Position numbers and translations under genes: made by a program. The notes under the pieces were generated by a model that was not told the DNA's origin, did no database searches, and worked only from the letters and a program-made list of their open reading frames with translations. Positions 35,802 to 48,108 of a stretch of DNA of 64,000 bases are shown in pieces. Within the stretch, counting starts at the first letter, position 1. Every line of letters begins with the position of its first letter. The stretch is taken from NCBI GenBank assembly GCA_026210745.1, contig CP110631.1, positions 868,001 through 932,000 on the forward strand, written 5' to 3'. This stretch comes from Exobasidium rhododendri (taxonomy: Eukaryota > Basidiomycota > Exobasidiomycetes > Exobasidiales > Exobasidiaceae).

Positions 35802-37790
35802 ATGTATCACACGGAATTTGGTCGACGTCAGTCGTCTTCAGGAGCATCAACATCTCGTTCGCAGTCGCATGAGTCGCTTCGCTTAGCTTCTTCGATCGAT
35901 CGAATGGGCAGCAGGAGGGGCAGCAACAGTGCAGGGAATACACTTCGAGGGCTGCGCTCCAGTACAGATCTATCGGCATCATTTCGTTCTGGTCCCTCTG
36001 CAGCATCAATGTCTGATCTAGACGAGGATCCATTCAGGGATGATGATGGAGCTAGTGGGAGCAGGCCTCGAGCTTCCAGACTGCTGGAAAGACCTCGCAC
36101 GCCTGGTAGAGGGAGAGCGGGACTGCAGGGTGATCGGTGAGTCTGTCTAAAGGAGATGCAGATTAATTGTTTGCTGGAATTTTGAACATCCTATTCGTTG
36201 TCGTACAGTTTCATACCAAATCGAGATGGCTCAGATATCCAGTCCACGTTTCAGCTCAAATCAAACGAACCTCTCACTCCAAATAAGCACAAGAGGAAGA
36301 TGTCTGCAGCGGACAGTGACGTTCAGAAAGGTGAGACAAACACAGCCCAAGCATGTTCGACAAATCCACACGTATGCTGATTTGACTCCTTTCTTCATAT
36401 AACAGAAGAAGCAAGTCAAACTTTCGCCACTCTCCTCTCATCGGAGATATTTGGGGCAAATACAGGGGCCTTTGCGGCTGCAGTGAATACGAGCGGAGCA
36501 TCTAGAGGGGTCAGCTCCTCGCCGAGCGGTGCGTCTTCTAGCAGATATACACTTGCCAACGTGTCCCAGCCTTCGACTCCGACAAAACGAAACATCTACC
36601 AATACAACAGTCGAAGTCCTTCGTCTTCTTCACATTCTAGATCAAAGAGTACCGGTCTCCTTACACCGGGCAGAGCAGTAGGACTGTTCGGCAGTTACAC
36701 CTCGGAGAATTCCAACGAATCGCTCGACTCTCCTGATCACAGTATCTACAACCTCAGTCCTGTCAAGCTGGAAACGCAGCGAGTTCTGCAGAGCCCTAGG
36801 AAGTCGCACCGCACTTTGAGTCGAGTACCCTATAAAGTCTTGGATGCCCCTGATCTAGCTGATGACTTCTACCTGAACCTGGTGGACTGGTCCTCCAACG
36901 ATGTCATGGGGGTCGGTCTGGGTCAGAGTGTCTACCTTTGGTCGGCAAAAACGTCCGAAGTGACGACCTTGTGTGATCTGGGAAAGACTAGTGATAAAGT
37001 GACGGGCATCAATTGGGCACCCAGAGGAAATCACCTAGCTATCGGCACCAATGACGGACTCGTACAAATCTGGGATGCGGAGCACTTGAAACTGATCAGA
37101 ACGATGCGAGGACACGTCAATCGAGTCGGTGCCCTGGCTTGGAATGAGCACATCCTCAGCACTGCTTCTCGAGATCGTAGCATTCTACATCGCGACGTTC
37201 GAGTTCCTGCTCAATCGATCGCTGAGCTGAAGGGTCATAAGCAAGAAGTTTGCGGGCTAAAGTGGAACTCCATCACGAATCAATTAGCTAGTGGAGGCAA
37301 CGACAATACCCTGTTTGTCTGGGATGGACTGACTACCGTTCCACTCTATCGTTTCACTCAACACAAAGCTGCCATCAAAGCTCTGGCTTGGAGTCCTCAC
37401 CAGAACGGTCTACTGGCAACGGGAGCGGGAACGCAAGATATGCACATCCGTTTCTTTAACACCATTACTGGTAGCTTGTTATCCGAAGTAGACACCGGCA
37501 GTCAGGTCTGCAACTTAGCGTGGTCCATGATCAACAATGAACTGATCAGCACTCATGGATTCAGTGGTGGAAAGGTGTCGAACCAGGTCCAAGTATGGAA
37601 GTACCCCGATATGAGTCAGGTGGCCACTCTGATGGGTCACACCAAGCGAGTGCTATACCTGGCAATGAGCCCAGATGGAGAAAGTTTTGTCAGCGGTGCT
37701 GGGGACGAGACGCTTCGATTCTGGGACATTGGTAACTCCCCTCGGACGCTTCCGCGACGTCTGTTGACGAATTCTCATCGCTTGCGGTGA
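35802..37790 (+). CDS. FZR1: APC/C activator Cdh1 (Fizzy-related WD40 protein)
   Basis: Three exons, 35802-36136, 36209-36330 and 36406-37790, give 613 residues. The protein brings substrates to the anaphase-promoting complex for ubiquitination at mitotic exit and in G1. Intron 1 splits the Arg of the C-box, which reads DRFIPNRDG at about residues 111-119, so this splice is certain. The KILR-like region is degenerate. The linker is Ser/Thr-Pro-rich with many likely CDK sites (STPTKR, SPRKSHR). Seven WD40 repeats run from about residue 300, after RVPYKVLDAPDLADDFYLNL, to the end (SPDGESFVSGAGDETLRFWD). Cdh1 usually ends in Ile-Arg, which docks on APC/C; this one ends in Leu-Arg (NSHRLR). The C-box wording and length favour Cdh1 over Cdc20. 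Confidence 0.94.
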
Positions 37791-37928
37791 TGCATGCTGG
37801 ACGAGAAGTGCCCGTGCAACTATATCTATGTACTATTAGGATAAACCATGTATGAGAAGTGACCCTAGCAGATTATCATATACAGAGGAGGAATCATGCC
37901 CTCCTTTCTTGGCGGATAGGGACATTTC

Positions 37929-39724
37929 CTACAGCGTCTGAGGGAGTAGAAGGCCGAGCAGTCGTGCGACAAAGCTCGTCACTGCATTGGCAAACTTGAC
38001 GAGAGAAGGTAGAAAGATGCCCACGAGCACCCGAAGAGCATTGGCATTGATGTCTGGTGCCTGATCCCGGGCCAAGTAGGCGATCATGCCGTCATGCCAG
38101 ATGCTGAAGGAAACGAGGTCTCAGTCTCCATCACACGCAGCACAAATGCCCCCCCTCTCCTTGTCCACGTTAGATGCACTCACGTTCCCCAGCCAGGTGC
38201 TGCCAATTGTAACGGAATCCAAGCAGCAAAGCCACTGCCTTTGACTTTGTACTTTCGAGGGCTGCTTCGAACATCTTCATCAGGAACACTTTCATCAAGG
38301 ATAGTATGGGGTAAAGCTGGAAATACACACGCCGGTCTGCCTATTCCTACCAGATCTGCTCGACCTTGCTTGATGGCGTCAGACATTCCCTTGCGAGTTC
38401 GTAAGCCACCAGTGAGGATGAGGACCATCTTGCTCGAAGCTGCATCGACCGAATCTCGAGCTTTCTTGGCAAAATCTTGAAAGAACGCTTCCCTCGCCAT
38501 CGTCCGAATGGATGGCGGCGCAGCTAAAGGTACAATTGTGCTCGTCGTGTTTCTTCTTGCAGGAACAGTACCGCTCATCTTCATCCTCTCCTTGTCTGAG
38601 TCGAAATTGTCGGTCAGAAATGCTGTAGAGCGAGTTGGTCAGAGACTTCGAGAGCACGCCCGAGGATACGCCATGTCGCACGAAGCTCTCACCTGCATTC
38701 TCATAATTTCCTCCCGAGATCTCTACAAAGTCAACAGCACCACTTTCAGCCAACCACTGTACGTTCAAGAGAGCGTCATCTTCTGTGAGCCCTCCTCGAA
38801 CGTAGTCACACGAATTGAGCTTCACACCGACGATGAAGTCTGAGGGTACCCTCTTTCGAACGGCTTGAACCACCTCGAGAAGAAGTCTAGCCCGTCCTCT
38901 CCCATTCTGACCGTACTCGTCCATTCGTGTATTCGTCCTGGGACTCAAAAAAGCAGCAAGCTGATAGCCATGGCTTGCGTGCAGTTCTATCCCATCAAAG
39001 CCGGTCTCGCTGCACAATTCAGCAGCTGCAGCAAATTGCGCGATAAGATGGCCGATCTCTTCCTTTGTCATTGCAGCCGGTGTACCCCAAAGAACGTAGT
39101 CCAAGGCCTTTCCTACCATGCCGAGCGAAGAAGAAGGGGTCATAGCGACGGCTGAGGGCGCTAGAGCTGCTTTCCACGGAGCTCGACCGGCGCCTCGCAT
39201 TGATTGACGTCCTGCGTGAACCAGTTGAACGACGACAAGAGGAGGCGCTTTTACAGGAGGGATCTGATCCAGTCCCTTGGCAGCCCTTGCATAAGCTTTG
39301 AAGCTTTCCCTCACTTCTTTGGAGCTGTACGGTATCTTGGGTAGGGTAATGTCGAAGGGAGTGCCCAAATGGGTGCAGTCGATGGCCACATTGCCTGTCT
39401 CGCCCGTCAGTTGTCTCTCTCTCTTCTTTGACTCTCAACATTGTCACTTGCTCACCAGTGATGAGCAGACCCCAGCCCCCTCGAGCCCAGTGTCTATACA
39501 AGGTAAGGTGAGCATCATTAGGCAAACCTCCTCCGGCCTTCCCTAGCATTTCCTCCATGGGAGCCTGTGGGAAAGGTACTCCAGTCAGATCAGGATCCTG
39601 TGCACAAGACTTTCATTGTCCGCCTTACCTTTGCCAGTCTGTTAGTCGCAAGCTTTCCGCAGGGGAACATAACATGCTCCGAAAGCAAAGTCGCTGCCTC
39701 TGACGTGCCAGCAAATTCTGTCAT
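37929..39724 (-). CDS. NADH:flavin oxidoreductase, old yellow enzyme family
   Basis: Five exons on the minus strand: 39629-39724, 39456-39564, 38693-39394, 38184-38595 and 37929-38103. All join in phase and give 497 residues. It is an FMN-binding TIM barrel that reduces activated alkenes with NAD(P)H. Landmarks are FPCGKLATNRLAK and APMEEMLG at the barrel start, THLGTPFDITLP, VVVQLVHAGRQS near residue 122 (substrate-binding His), GFDGIELHASHGYQLAAFLS, then SGGNYENAD and LTGGLRTRKGM.. VGIGRPACVFP for the FMN phosphate. After residue 440 there is an extra tail with a hydrophobic segment (LVGIFLPSLVKFANAVTSFV), so the enzyme may sit on a membrane. The start at 39724 follows a likely leader intron ending TTACAG. 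The gene is divergent from the hydrolase at 40169. Confidence 0.9.
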
Positions 39725-40168
39725 GCTGTAAGAATAGACGAAGCTGGACGAGACCAACAACGACGACGTGCCCGCCTTTGAAGCTTTACCTTTCACCCAA
39801 ATCCAAGCGCCGATTGTCGAGCTTCGAGACGAGGAAAAGAGCAAGTCGCTTAGTCTGAGCTGGATCGACTGTAGACAGGTGAGGGGGCAGCCCAGCTTCT
39901 TCACTCGAGCAGCTACTCCTCTTGTGGTGCGATCATATGAGTGTTGGGAAGATCTTCTAGAGATTTCGAAGGCGTGTAAATGTGTACTGTAAGGCGTTCT
40001 ATCTAAGACACTCTAATTAGAAAAAGGGCCTGCAGCAGTGCTTAATCAGACTCCACCTTCCTTAGCGCGCTAACGGCGGTGTAGAGGTAGAGATTTTACA
40101 AGCACCCAAGGGAAGTCGTAATTCGGTACTGGGCCTTCCTTCATCGACGCTGCGTTTCATCATACATC
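39725..40168. promoter_or_regulatory. shared divergent promoter of OYE and hydrolase genes
   Basis: 444 bp between two start codons. It contains the perfect 12-bp palindrome TTAGCGCGCTAA at 40062-40073, 96 bp before the hydrolase ATG. The proximal part next to the OYE gene (about 39725-39790) appears to hold a leader intron. Confidence 0.5.
40062..40073. promoter_or_regulatory. perfect palindrome TTAGCGCGCTAA
   Basis: A 12-bp dyad, the best copy of an element also seen at 4728-4737, 15842-15851 and, with a mismatch, 49074-49083. Its form suits a dimeric or paired zinc-cluster regulator; no factor is known to me. Confidence 0.45.
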
Positions 40169-41590
40169 ATGTCGTTGTGGAAAGGCCAACAGGCTGCTCC
40201 GGTCGCATTTGCATCCATCGCTGGTCTGCTCATCCTGGCTGTGACTCGAGCTCGGCTCCATACCTCGGCTCACAGATTACTGGAAGCTCCAGAACCGACG
40301 GAAAGGGAGCCATACCCTTGGAATCTCTACGAGGGAGGAGCGTAAGTCTCTGTCCGGTGAGGAGTCCCCGCTTAACACGCCTTTGCTGACAGCTCCACTC
40401 ATAACTCACCTTGAAAGGACTTTGGAGACACCGTATGGAAAACTTCGGTGTGTTCATCTTCCTGATAAGAATACGGGCGAGAGCAGTCTCTGACTGACAC
40501 ACTTGCAATCTGACTGCAGCCTGTATGAGATGGGGCCCAAGGAAGGCAAAAAGGTGCTTCTCATTCATGGCATCAGCCAACCTTGTCCGACCTGGAGATT
40601 GATCGTACCGAAGCTCATCGAGTCCGGCCATCGGATCTTATGCTATGTGAGAGAAGTATCGGTACGGGGTTAAAAGAATGATCAAAACTTACAGGCACTG
40701 ATCCTGCTCATCCCTTGCATGCAGGATCTTATAGGAAGGGGCTACAGTGACGGCATCAGCCACTTGGACAACGACATTTCGCTTTTCATAAGTCAATTGT
40801 GCTTTCTGCTGACCTCACTGCCGGATTGGAGTGGGAGCTTCAATTTGGTCGGTTACAGCCTGGGAGGCAGTATTGCGACCGCTTTTGCCAATTACTTCCC
40901 ACACCGGATCGACAACATACTGTTAATCGCACCAGGCGGTCTGATGAGATCTTCCACATTACCCTGGCTACCTCGATTGTACCTCTCTGGCTTAATTCCA
41001 CTGTCTGTTGTGCGAACGCTCATCTTTACGGGCTTAACTCCAATCAAATTTTTGAAAGTCACCAATCTGGTAGACTGGCAAATCAAGCATCACCAAGGGT
41101 ACAGCCACTCATATACTGTATGTATGAGTAATCGCGAAGGGCCGCACTACCACACATCAGCTTACTCTCTGTGATCTCTTTACAGTCCACTCTCATCTCG
41201 GGGAGTCTAGCTGATCTCAAGGACAGATTTGAAGAGGTCCAAGAGCAATTTGGAGATCGAATGCAAGCTATTGTAAGTAGGGCCTTCTTTTCTGAGAGAG
41301 TAATGGCACTGAGTAGCTCACTCACACTCTCCTCATACCCAATAGTGGGGCGATGAAGATCCAGTGTGCCCTTTGAGCAGTGCAAAAGGTAAGCAAGACG
41401 ATGTACTACCACACACTTACGCCTCTTTCTCCTTCTAAATCTCTACACTATTTTCCCTTCTCCTTCAGCCATTCCCAGCCTTACGGTGCACGTTATTAAG
41501 GGAGGTGCACATGATATGCTTGTACAGTCTCAATTCACGGATCAGATTGTTGAACTTATGGACACCTTCTTGTCGTCGTCCTTGTCGTAG
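40169..41590 (+). CDS. membrane-anchored alpha/beta hydrolase
   Basis: Seven exons, 40169-40341, 40418-40447, 40520-40646, 40725-41117, 41186-41272, 41346-41388 and 41469-41590, give 324 residues. An N-terminal hydrophobic helix (APVAFASIAGLLILAV, residues 11-26) should anchor it in a membrane. The hydrolase fold follows: TLETPYGKLR, then VLLIHGISQPCPTW with the oxyanion-hole HG, DLIGRGYSD, the nucleophile elbow GYSLGG (Ser near 155), the acid in WGDEDPVCP, and the catalytic His in KGGAHDML. The triad is complete, so it should be active; the substrate (ester, lipid or lactone) is unknown. Exon 2 is only 30 nt. Every junction keeps phase. It is divergent from the old yellow enzyme gene, which suggests shared control. 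Confidence 0.88.
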
Positions 41591-42464
41591 ACATCATCCC
41601 AGAAAGGTAGATCAAGCTTTGACACAAGTCGTAGCTCAGGACTCAAGATGATGTGTATTGATTGAGGAGAACTACATCTCTTGCTTTCAATACACTCTGG
41701 TATGATCCCATCGCTATTGTAATTCTATCTCTTGAAAGTAAAAGATTACACGTGAGGAAATTTATTTGTAATCACTCAGTGGAATGACCAGCGATTTGAT
41801 TAGAGTATCTCATCAGAGGAACAATACAACGACTATCGGCAAAGGGAGAAAGGGGAATATTATAGAATATCAAAGACCTTTTCTACAAAGGAGATTTTGC
41901 TAAACACTTATTCAAATGGGCGGCGGTCGGGCACGCCAATCTTTTGATTCTCCTCCATCTGGCTAACCATCACTAAAGAAAGGACAAGAAGGGCAGAGCG
42001 GCTTTTCTTTCTTCCTCACCTTTCATTGAGCGGCTCTTCTTCCTTCTGGTCACACTCGATTGGAGTGCTGCCGTTTATTTCCATCAGAAGCACTCGCAAA
42101 GGTTCTCATACGTGACATCCGTACAATCTCTCGCCACAATTTCATCTACCAACATCTCCGCCCCTTAAAGCAGTCTTTCTCGTGAGTGTAGAAGAGGGAG
42201 GGGAAACTAGTGGTGTCGCAAATGCATTCGGAAGATTGTTTCAAAGAGCAATACAGATGCGAGCGTGCAAATGGCGAGTCTCGAGTACCCAGCATCGGGC
42301 TTTCGTGATGTGCACTTGTAGTCCGTCCGCTGCTTTGTTTTTTGTGTTGTTGGCTGTACTGCGGAGTTAAGTCCTTCTCTTGCGAGACGAGCACTGCCTC
42401 ATTGCTTTTGCTGGTGCTCTAGTAGACATTTCAGATTGCTGATCCGTTTTATATCCACCAGAAG
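41591..42464. other. intergenic; UBC4 promoter and leader
   Basis: 874 bp with A/T-rich sequence after the hydrolase and a C/T-rich stretch (41990-42060) nearer UBC4. No gene is supported; short open frames at 42146-42394 have no coding character. Confidence 0.5.
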
Positions 42465-43468
<1,004 letters not shown>

Positions 43469-44316
43469 AAGGATACGTGAAGAGTGATTCGTTTTCCCTT
43501 CCTGTAAGGGTGAGGGATCTTGACCGTGTCAGCTAGTGTGGGGAACAGCTGGTCATTCTTATGGTGATGTGGAACAAACGAGTGTACATTTTGCAATGGA
43601 ATCCCACCCTCTTTACTTTTCTTCCTCGGTATCTTTACCTTGGTTCTTTTATCTTTTATGCCACATGTGTGTGCTTTCATCTCTCCTTCCCGTTCCTTCA
43701 AGCATGTCTGAATTCACCAATTGTTCTTCTCTGCGCACACAAGAAGACATCCTTGTAGAGGATGACCTCAAAGAGAGCCTCATCACGCGACCGTGTCATG
43801 GCACTGCTCTGCTTTCCGCCCCGTGATTTGACGAGAGTGGTGGACCTCAATCCCATCTCCTGCAGCCTTTAGCTTCTCGAGGACCGCCGTCTGTGACAGG
43901 GAAACGTACGCCTCAAGCGTCTCAATGCACCCTCACCCGTGCAACGTCCCATGTGAAGGATGAAGGCGCTGGCCAGCCATGAGGGAGAAAGCCCATTTTA
44001 AATCCGGTGTCTAATTTATCAGCCGTACTCAACGCGCCAAAATGGCAGCAAAGTGACTCATTTCCCGCCCTTCCTTTCCACACACGAAATTCTCGTTCCC
44101 CCACCCACTCCTCTGCCTTCCCCCACTGCCATTTTTTTAAGACAAGTTTTCCCTCCAAAACGACCCCCTCTCCTCTTCTCCCTCTCCCTCCATGTCCTCC
44201 AAAATTCACTGTCTATAACTTCAGCATCACTCCCTCTCTCTGGAAGAGAAAAGCTCCAGCAAATTCCTTCACTACATTTGGCCACGGTTTATCGCTTCGT
44301 GTTAGACACAGACGAC
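43469..44316. other. intergenic with CT-rich MFS promoter
   Basis: 848 bp. The part before the MFS start (44060-44240) is strongly C/T-rich on the plus strand, a promoter style common in basidiomycetes. No gene is recognised. Confidence 0.5.
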
Positions 44317-46225
44317 ATGGAACCAACCGCACACAGGGCACCATTCTACTCCAACATAGAAGTACAAAGTAGAGACACACAATGCAGCCACTCAAACACT
44401 TCAGAGCAATCCTCTAGAACTATGGCGGAGCAAGAGATGGACGGGGCTGACGAGAAAGCTTCTCGGAAACGGCACTTCAGGGACGTGGAGTCAGGCCTGA
44501 AGGAAACACGGACACGACCTGGCATGAGCGACCTTGGATTGGCACAAACGAAAAGTGAAGGAGGAGCGATCTACATTGAATTTGCACCGGATGACAAGGA
44601 AAACCCTTTCAATTGGCCTAGCAGTGAGTGGATTAATCGTGCCTCTTGTTGACGCCATCGAAGTACGGAAGGTGGAAAAGTGTTCTAACGAGTCGTCTCT
44701 TGATGACAGGGCGAAAGGCAACTATAGCCCTTGTTGCCTTCCTCTTCTCTGCGTCTACAGCAATCACAGGAACGGGCTACAATTCACTTCAGAACGGTGT
44801 GATGGAGGATCTCGGGTGCTCATCCACCATATTTCTTTTTGGCAACACGCTTTATTTGAGTGTCGGTATAGCATTCACGCCATTGCTGTTGGCACCTCTC
44901 TCAGAGATGTTTGGCAGATTTCCCATCTTCCTCGTCTCATCTCTCTTCTTTGGACTATTCTTCATTCCTTTGGCACTCACACGACACACTAGTGGACTTT
45001 TGTTGGCTAGATTGCTGCAAGGGTGTGTGGGTTCGGTGGGCAATTCACTTGTCGGAGGCACAGTTTCCGATTTGTACGAGACAAAACATCGAGGATTTGC
45101 CATGAGCTTGTATGCGCTTGCCATCTACTGTGGTCAAGCCATTGGACCTATGACGGCTAGCTACACGCTTGTCAACCCCAACTTAGGCTGGAGATGGTGC
45201 TTTGGATGGCAGGGAATTTTGGCAGCACTCGTCTTCATTCTACTAGCTATCTTTCTTCGAGAAACGAGAGGATCCGTCATTCTTAGTCGTAGAGCTGTTG
45301 CTATGACAAAAATGGATCCAAATGGGCGAGTCTACAAGTGCAGCGCTGATGATGACCATCTAGGATTCTGGTCTGCTGTCAAAGTAAGCCTTTCCCGGCC
45401 AGCATGGTGGTTGATCAGTGAACCGATCGTAACTTGCTTTTCACTCTGGATTGGCTTCCTTTGGGGAACGATCTTCTTGTTGCTCGAGAGCGTTCCCATC
45501 GTGTTCGACGCTTACAATTGGACGGATCCTCAAAAGTCGTTGGTGCTCCTCTGTTTGGGTGTAGGTGCTGTGATAGGGTGGGCATTCAACTTCCATCAAG
45601 AGAAGCTTTACGCCAGAGCGGCAGCGAAAGCAGCACCCAAGAAGCCACCCCCAGAAGCACGATTGTATTGGGCGTGCGTAGGCGGTGTCTTGACTCCAAT
45701 TGGCTTCTTCATCTTTGCTTGGACAGGTCGAGCTGGCACCACGCCGGTCGCACCGATCATTGGTCTGGTCGTCTTCTGTGCCGCTACCTTTTGGATCTAT
45801 CTGGCCGTCTTTACCTACATCGCAGAGGTGTACGAGATGGTGAGTGACGCATGAGAGAGTCTAGTAGAGTAGAAGGCTTGGGAGACTGACATTTGCCCCG
45901 AATTCAGTACGCAAGCTCAGGTCTTGCCGCTCAGTCATGGTTGCGTAACGTTCTGGCAGGCGTCTTTCCGCTCTTTGCACCTGCCATGTATCACAATCTA
46001 CGGCCTCCAATTGCTTCGACGATCTTGGGCATCATTGCCGCTGTTCTTGGCGTTTGTCCTTTCATCCTCTTCTTTTACGGAGAGCGGATCAGACAGAGAA
46101 GTAAAGTCGCAAAAGCCTTGGCCGCTCACGAACAAGAGATCGTCGAACGAATGCAATTAGAGAGGGAGAAGAACGAGAGGAGGAAGAAAAAAATGGAAGG
46201 CAAAGGGGAGAGGTCATACGCCTAG
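44317..46225 (+). CDS. MFS transporter, drug:H+ antiporter-1 type
   Basis: Three exons, 44317-44623, 44710-45839 and 45908-46225, give 584 residues. The first 95 residues are a hydrophilic N-terminus ending in the family motif NPFNWPSRRK just before TM1. Twelve hydrophobic helices follow, with the loop 2-3 motif APLSEMFGRFPIF and LLLARLLQGCVGSVGNSLVGG in TM4-5, and a central loop with FLRETRGSVILSRRA. The C-terminus is a charged helix (QLEREKNERRKKKMEGKGER). Fungal proteins of this group export drugs, polyamines or secondary metabolites at the plasma membrane; the substrate here is not known. A second ATG at 44422 could also start it. It lies beside an epoxide hydrolase gene read convergently. 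Confidence 0.9.
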
Positions 46226-46427
46226 CTCAATTTCACTACATCATTCCATTACCGTTGCCATCTTTAAAAGCCATCAACATTGTCATCATATCCACATCAG
46301 CATGTACACCTCTTCATCTCAGCCCGCATTATCTCATACGCATTTAAATCTTGTCATTGGGTAATGATTGATCGGTGTCAACGTATCTTTGGAAAATGTA
46401 AAGACAGGTCAATTAAGGTGAACGATG

Positions 46428-47883
46428 CTACAGTTTGCTCTGAATTTTCTCGAGCAAAGAGGCCTGTCGTGGCAGGACGTCTTCCTGTAGCCATCTCATG
46501 ATGCTGTTCGAAGCTACCTCTGGATACTCTAGAAGTACCCAATGACCACAATTCTTGACACTTTCTACTCGATAGACGCCTCCCTTCGAAACAAATGTGC
46601 CAGCCTTTTCTGTCAAGAACATGGGTGCGGTGGGATCGAGATCAGGCACAAGCATCTTATACGGTAGCGGTGGCAGCTTTCGATCTTTCAAAGCTGCGTC
46701 GAAGAATGAATGTGGCGCGAGGAGAATAGAGTCAACAGAGGTCAGCCTTGATGCCTATACTGCCATCCCCTGGAACCCTCAAACACCCACCTTGATCTTC
46801 TTCGTGATTGACCCTTCTAGTCCTGTACCAATTCAGGGGTCCGTCCATTCCCCCACCCTTATTCTCATCAAAGAGAAGATGCAACATTTGGAGATCGTCT
46901 GAGTCTAGCGGTGCGACCTTGGCTAGCAAGGAAAGATCTGTGCTTCCTTCCTCGAGACTCTTCTCCAGTAGACCTGCTTGAACGAAGCCCATCTTCCTAG
47001 CCAGCTGCGGAGCAGCTTTGACGAGACTGGGTGAGGCATAAATGCGATAGAGGAAGGAGTCGAGCTGACAAGGGATGTAAATTCAGTATCAGCAGGAGGA
47101 CGGGACGACCAGTCTCCCGTGAGACACGCACATTCTTCTGTATTATAGATGTAGAACGAGCATCCTCAAAGAAGCTGACGAGGGACAGTGTCGTCAGTGC
47201 ATGCCAAATTTTGGTGTATAAAGCTACCTACGTCTGATACTCGTACGGAGGGAGCATTTTGGCAAGGTCCTGCACCGAGACATACTTGCTCGAAGGGGCA
47301 GCATATGGTATACATATCCCTGTTGTGAGAAAATAGTTCAGTCTTGTCAGGGGAGAGGAAACAGGCAAGTCCTTTCACACTCTGCACACTCCTCACCATG
47401 CACACCCAAGAGCCGCTCTGGTATCCAATTAGCCAGCTTCCACGACAGCCAGCTTCCCCAGTCGTGTCCGACAACCGCAAATCTAGCCTCGTCTGACCCC
47501 ATTGCAAAGGTCATCAACCCGGCCAGATCAAGAGCTTGTGAGTGGGCACCGTACCCTTCCAATCGTAGAGGCTTCGTGGTTCTACCGTATCCTACCAAGT
47601 CTGGTACAATGCAACGATATCCAGATAACGAAAGAGGGGAGAGTACGTTACGCCATCCGTAAGAAGAGTCCGGAAAACCGTGCAGTAGGAGAAGAGTAAT
47701 TTTGACGGGGACCGATGGTGGTGGTCTGACGTCAAGGAAGTAGTATCGCCTCTGAGAGGGAGGAAGGTGAGGAGCGCTGGGCGGGCTGGTCAACGGCGTG
47801 GTGTAGTAATTATGGGGAAATCGGCTTGCATGTTCCGACTGCACCTTATACGCCGACGACAATTTGCTCGACGAAGAAGTCAT
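46428..47883 (-). CDS. soluble-type epoxide hydrolase (alpha/beta hydrolase)
   Basis: Five exons on the minus strand, 47397-47883, 47232-47319, 47132-47174, 46791-47064 and 46428-46693, give 385 residues. Epoxide hydrolases open epoxides to diols through an Asp ester intermediate. Seen here are the oxyanion motif HGFPDS, the nucleophile in VGHDWGS, a cap-domain motif GPLNWYR whose Tyr activates the epoxide, the acid in DLDPTAPMF, and the base in KNCGHWVLLEYP. I chose the ATG at 47883; the frame is open to 48057, but that would run closer to the divergent gene and add an Arg-rich leader. The start codons of this gene and the HNH-like gene are 225 bp apart. Confidence 0.88.
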
Positions 47884-48108
47884 GGTCTGTGTGGAGCAGG
47901 AGAAGTCCAAGACAAAAAGCGGGGGTGGAGCGAACCTTTTATCCTCCCGTCTTAGACAAGGTCCGACGCTGCTCAGGAGCTGACGCGCTGCTGCTCTTTC
48001 GCGATCTTCTTTTCCCCCCTTCCCCCTTGCTCTATACTTGTTCAGGGTTCCAGCCATCCTTCGCAGCGGTACAGGGTGGCGAGGGCAGAAAGGGAAGGTC
48101 TTTTGCAG

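Noticed and set aside
47883-48057. Longer N-terminus for the soluble-type epoxide hydrolase
   Set aside because: The extra 58 residues are basic and low complexity and would leave only 51 bp to the divergent HNH-like start codon.
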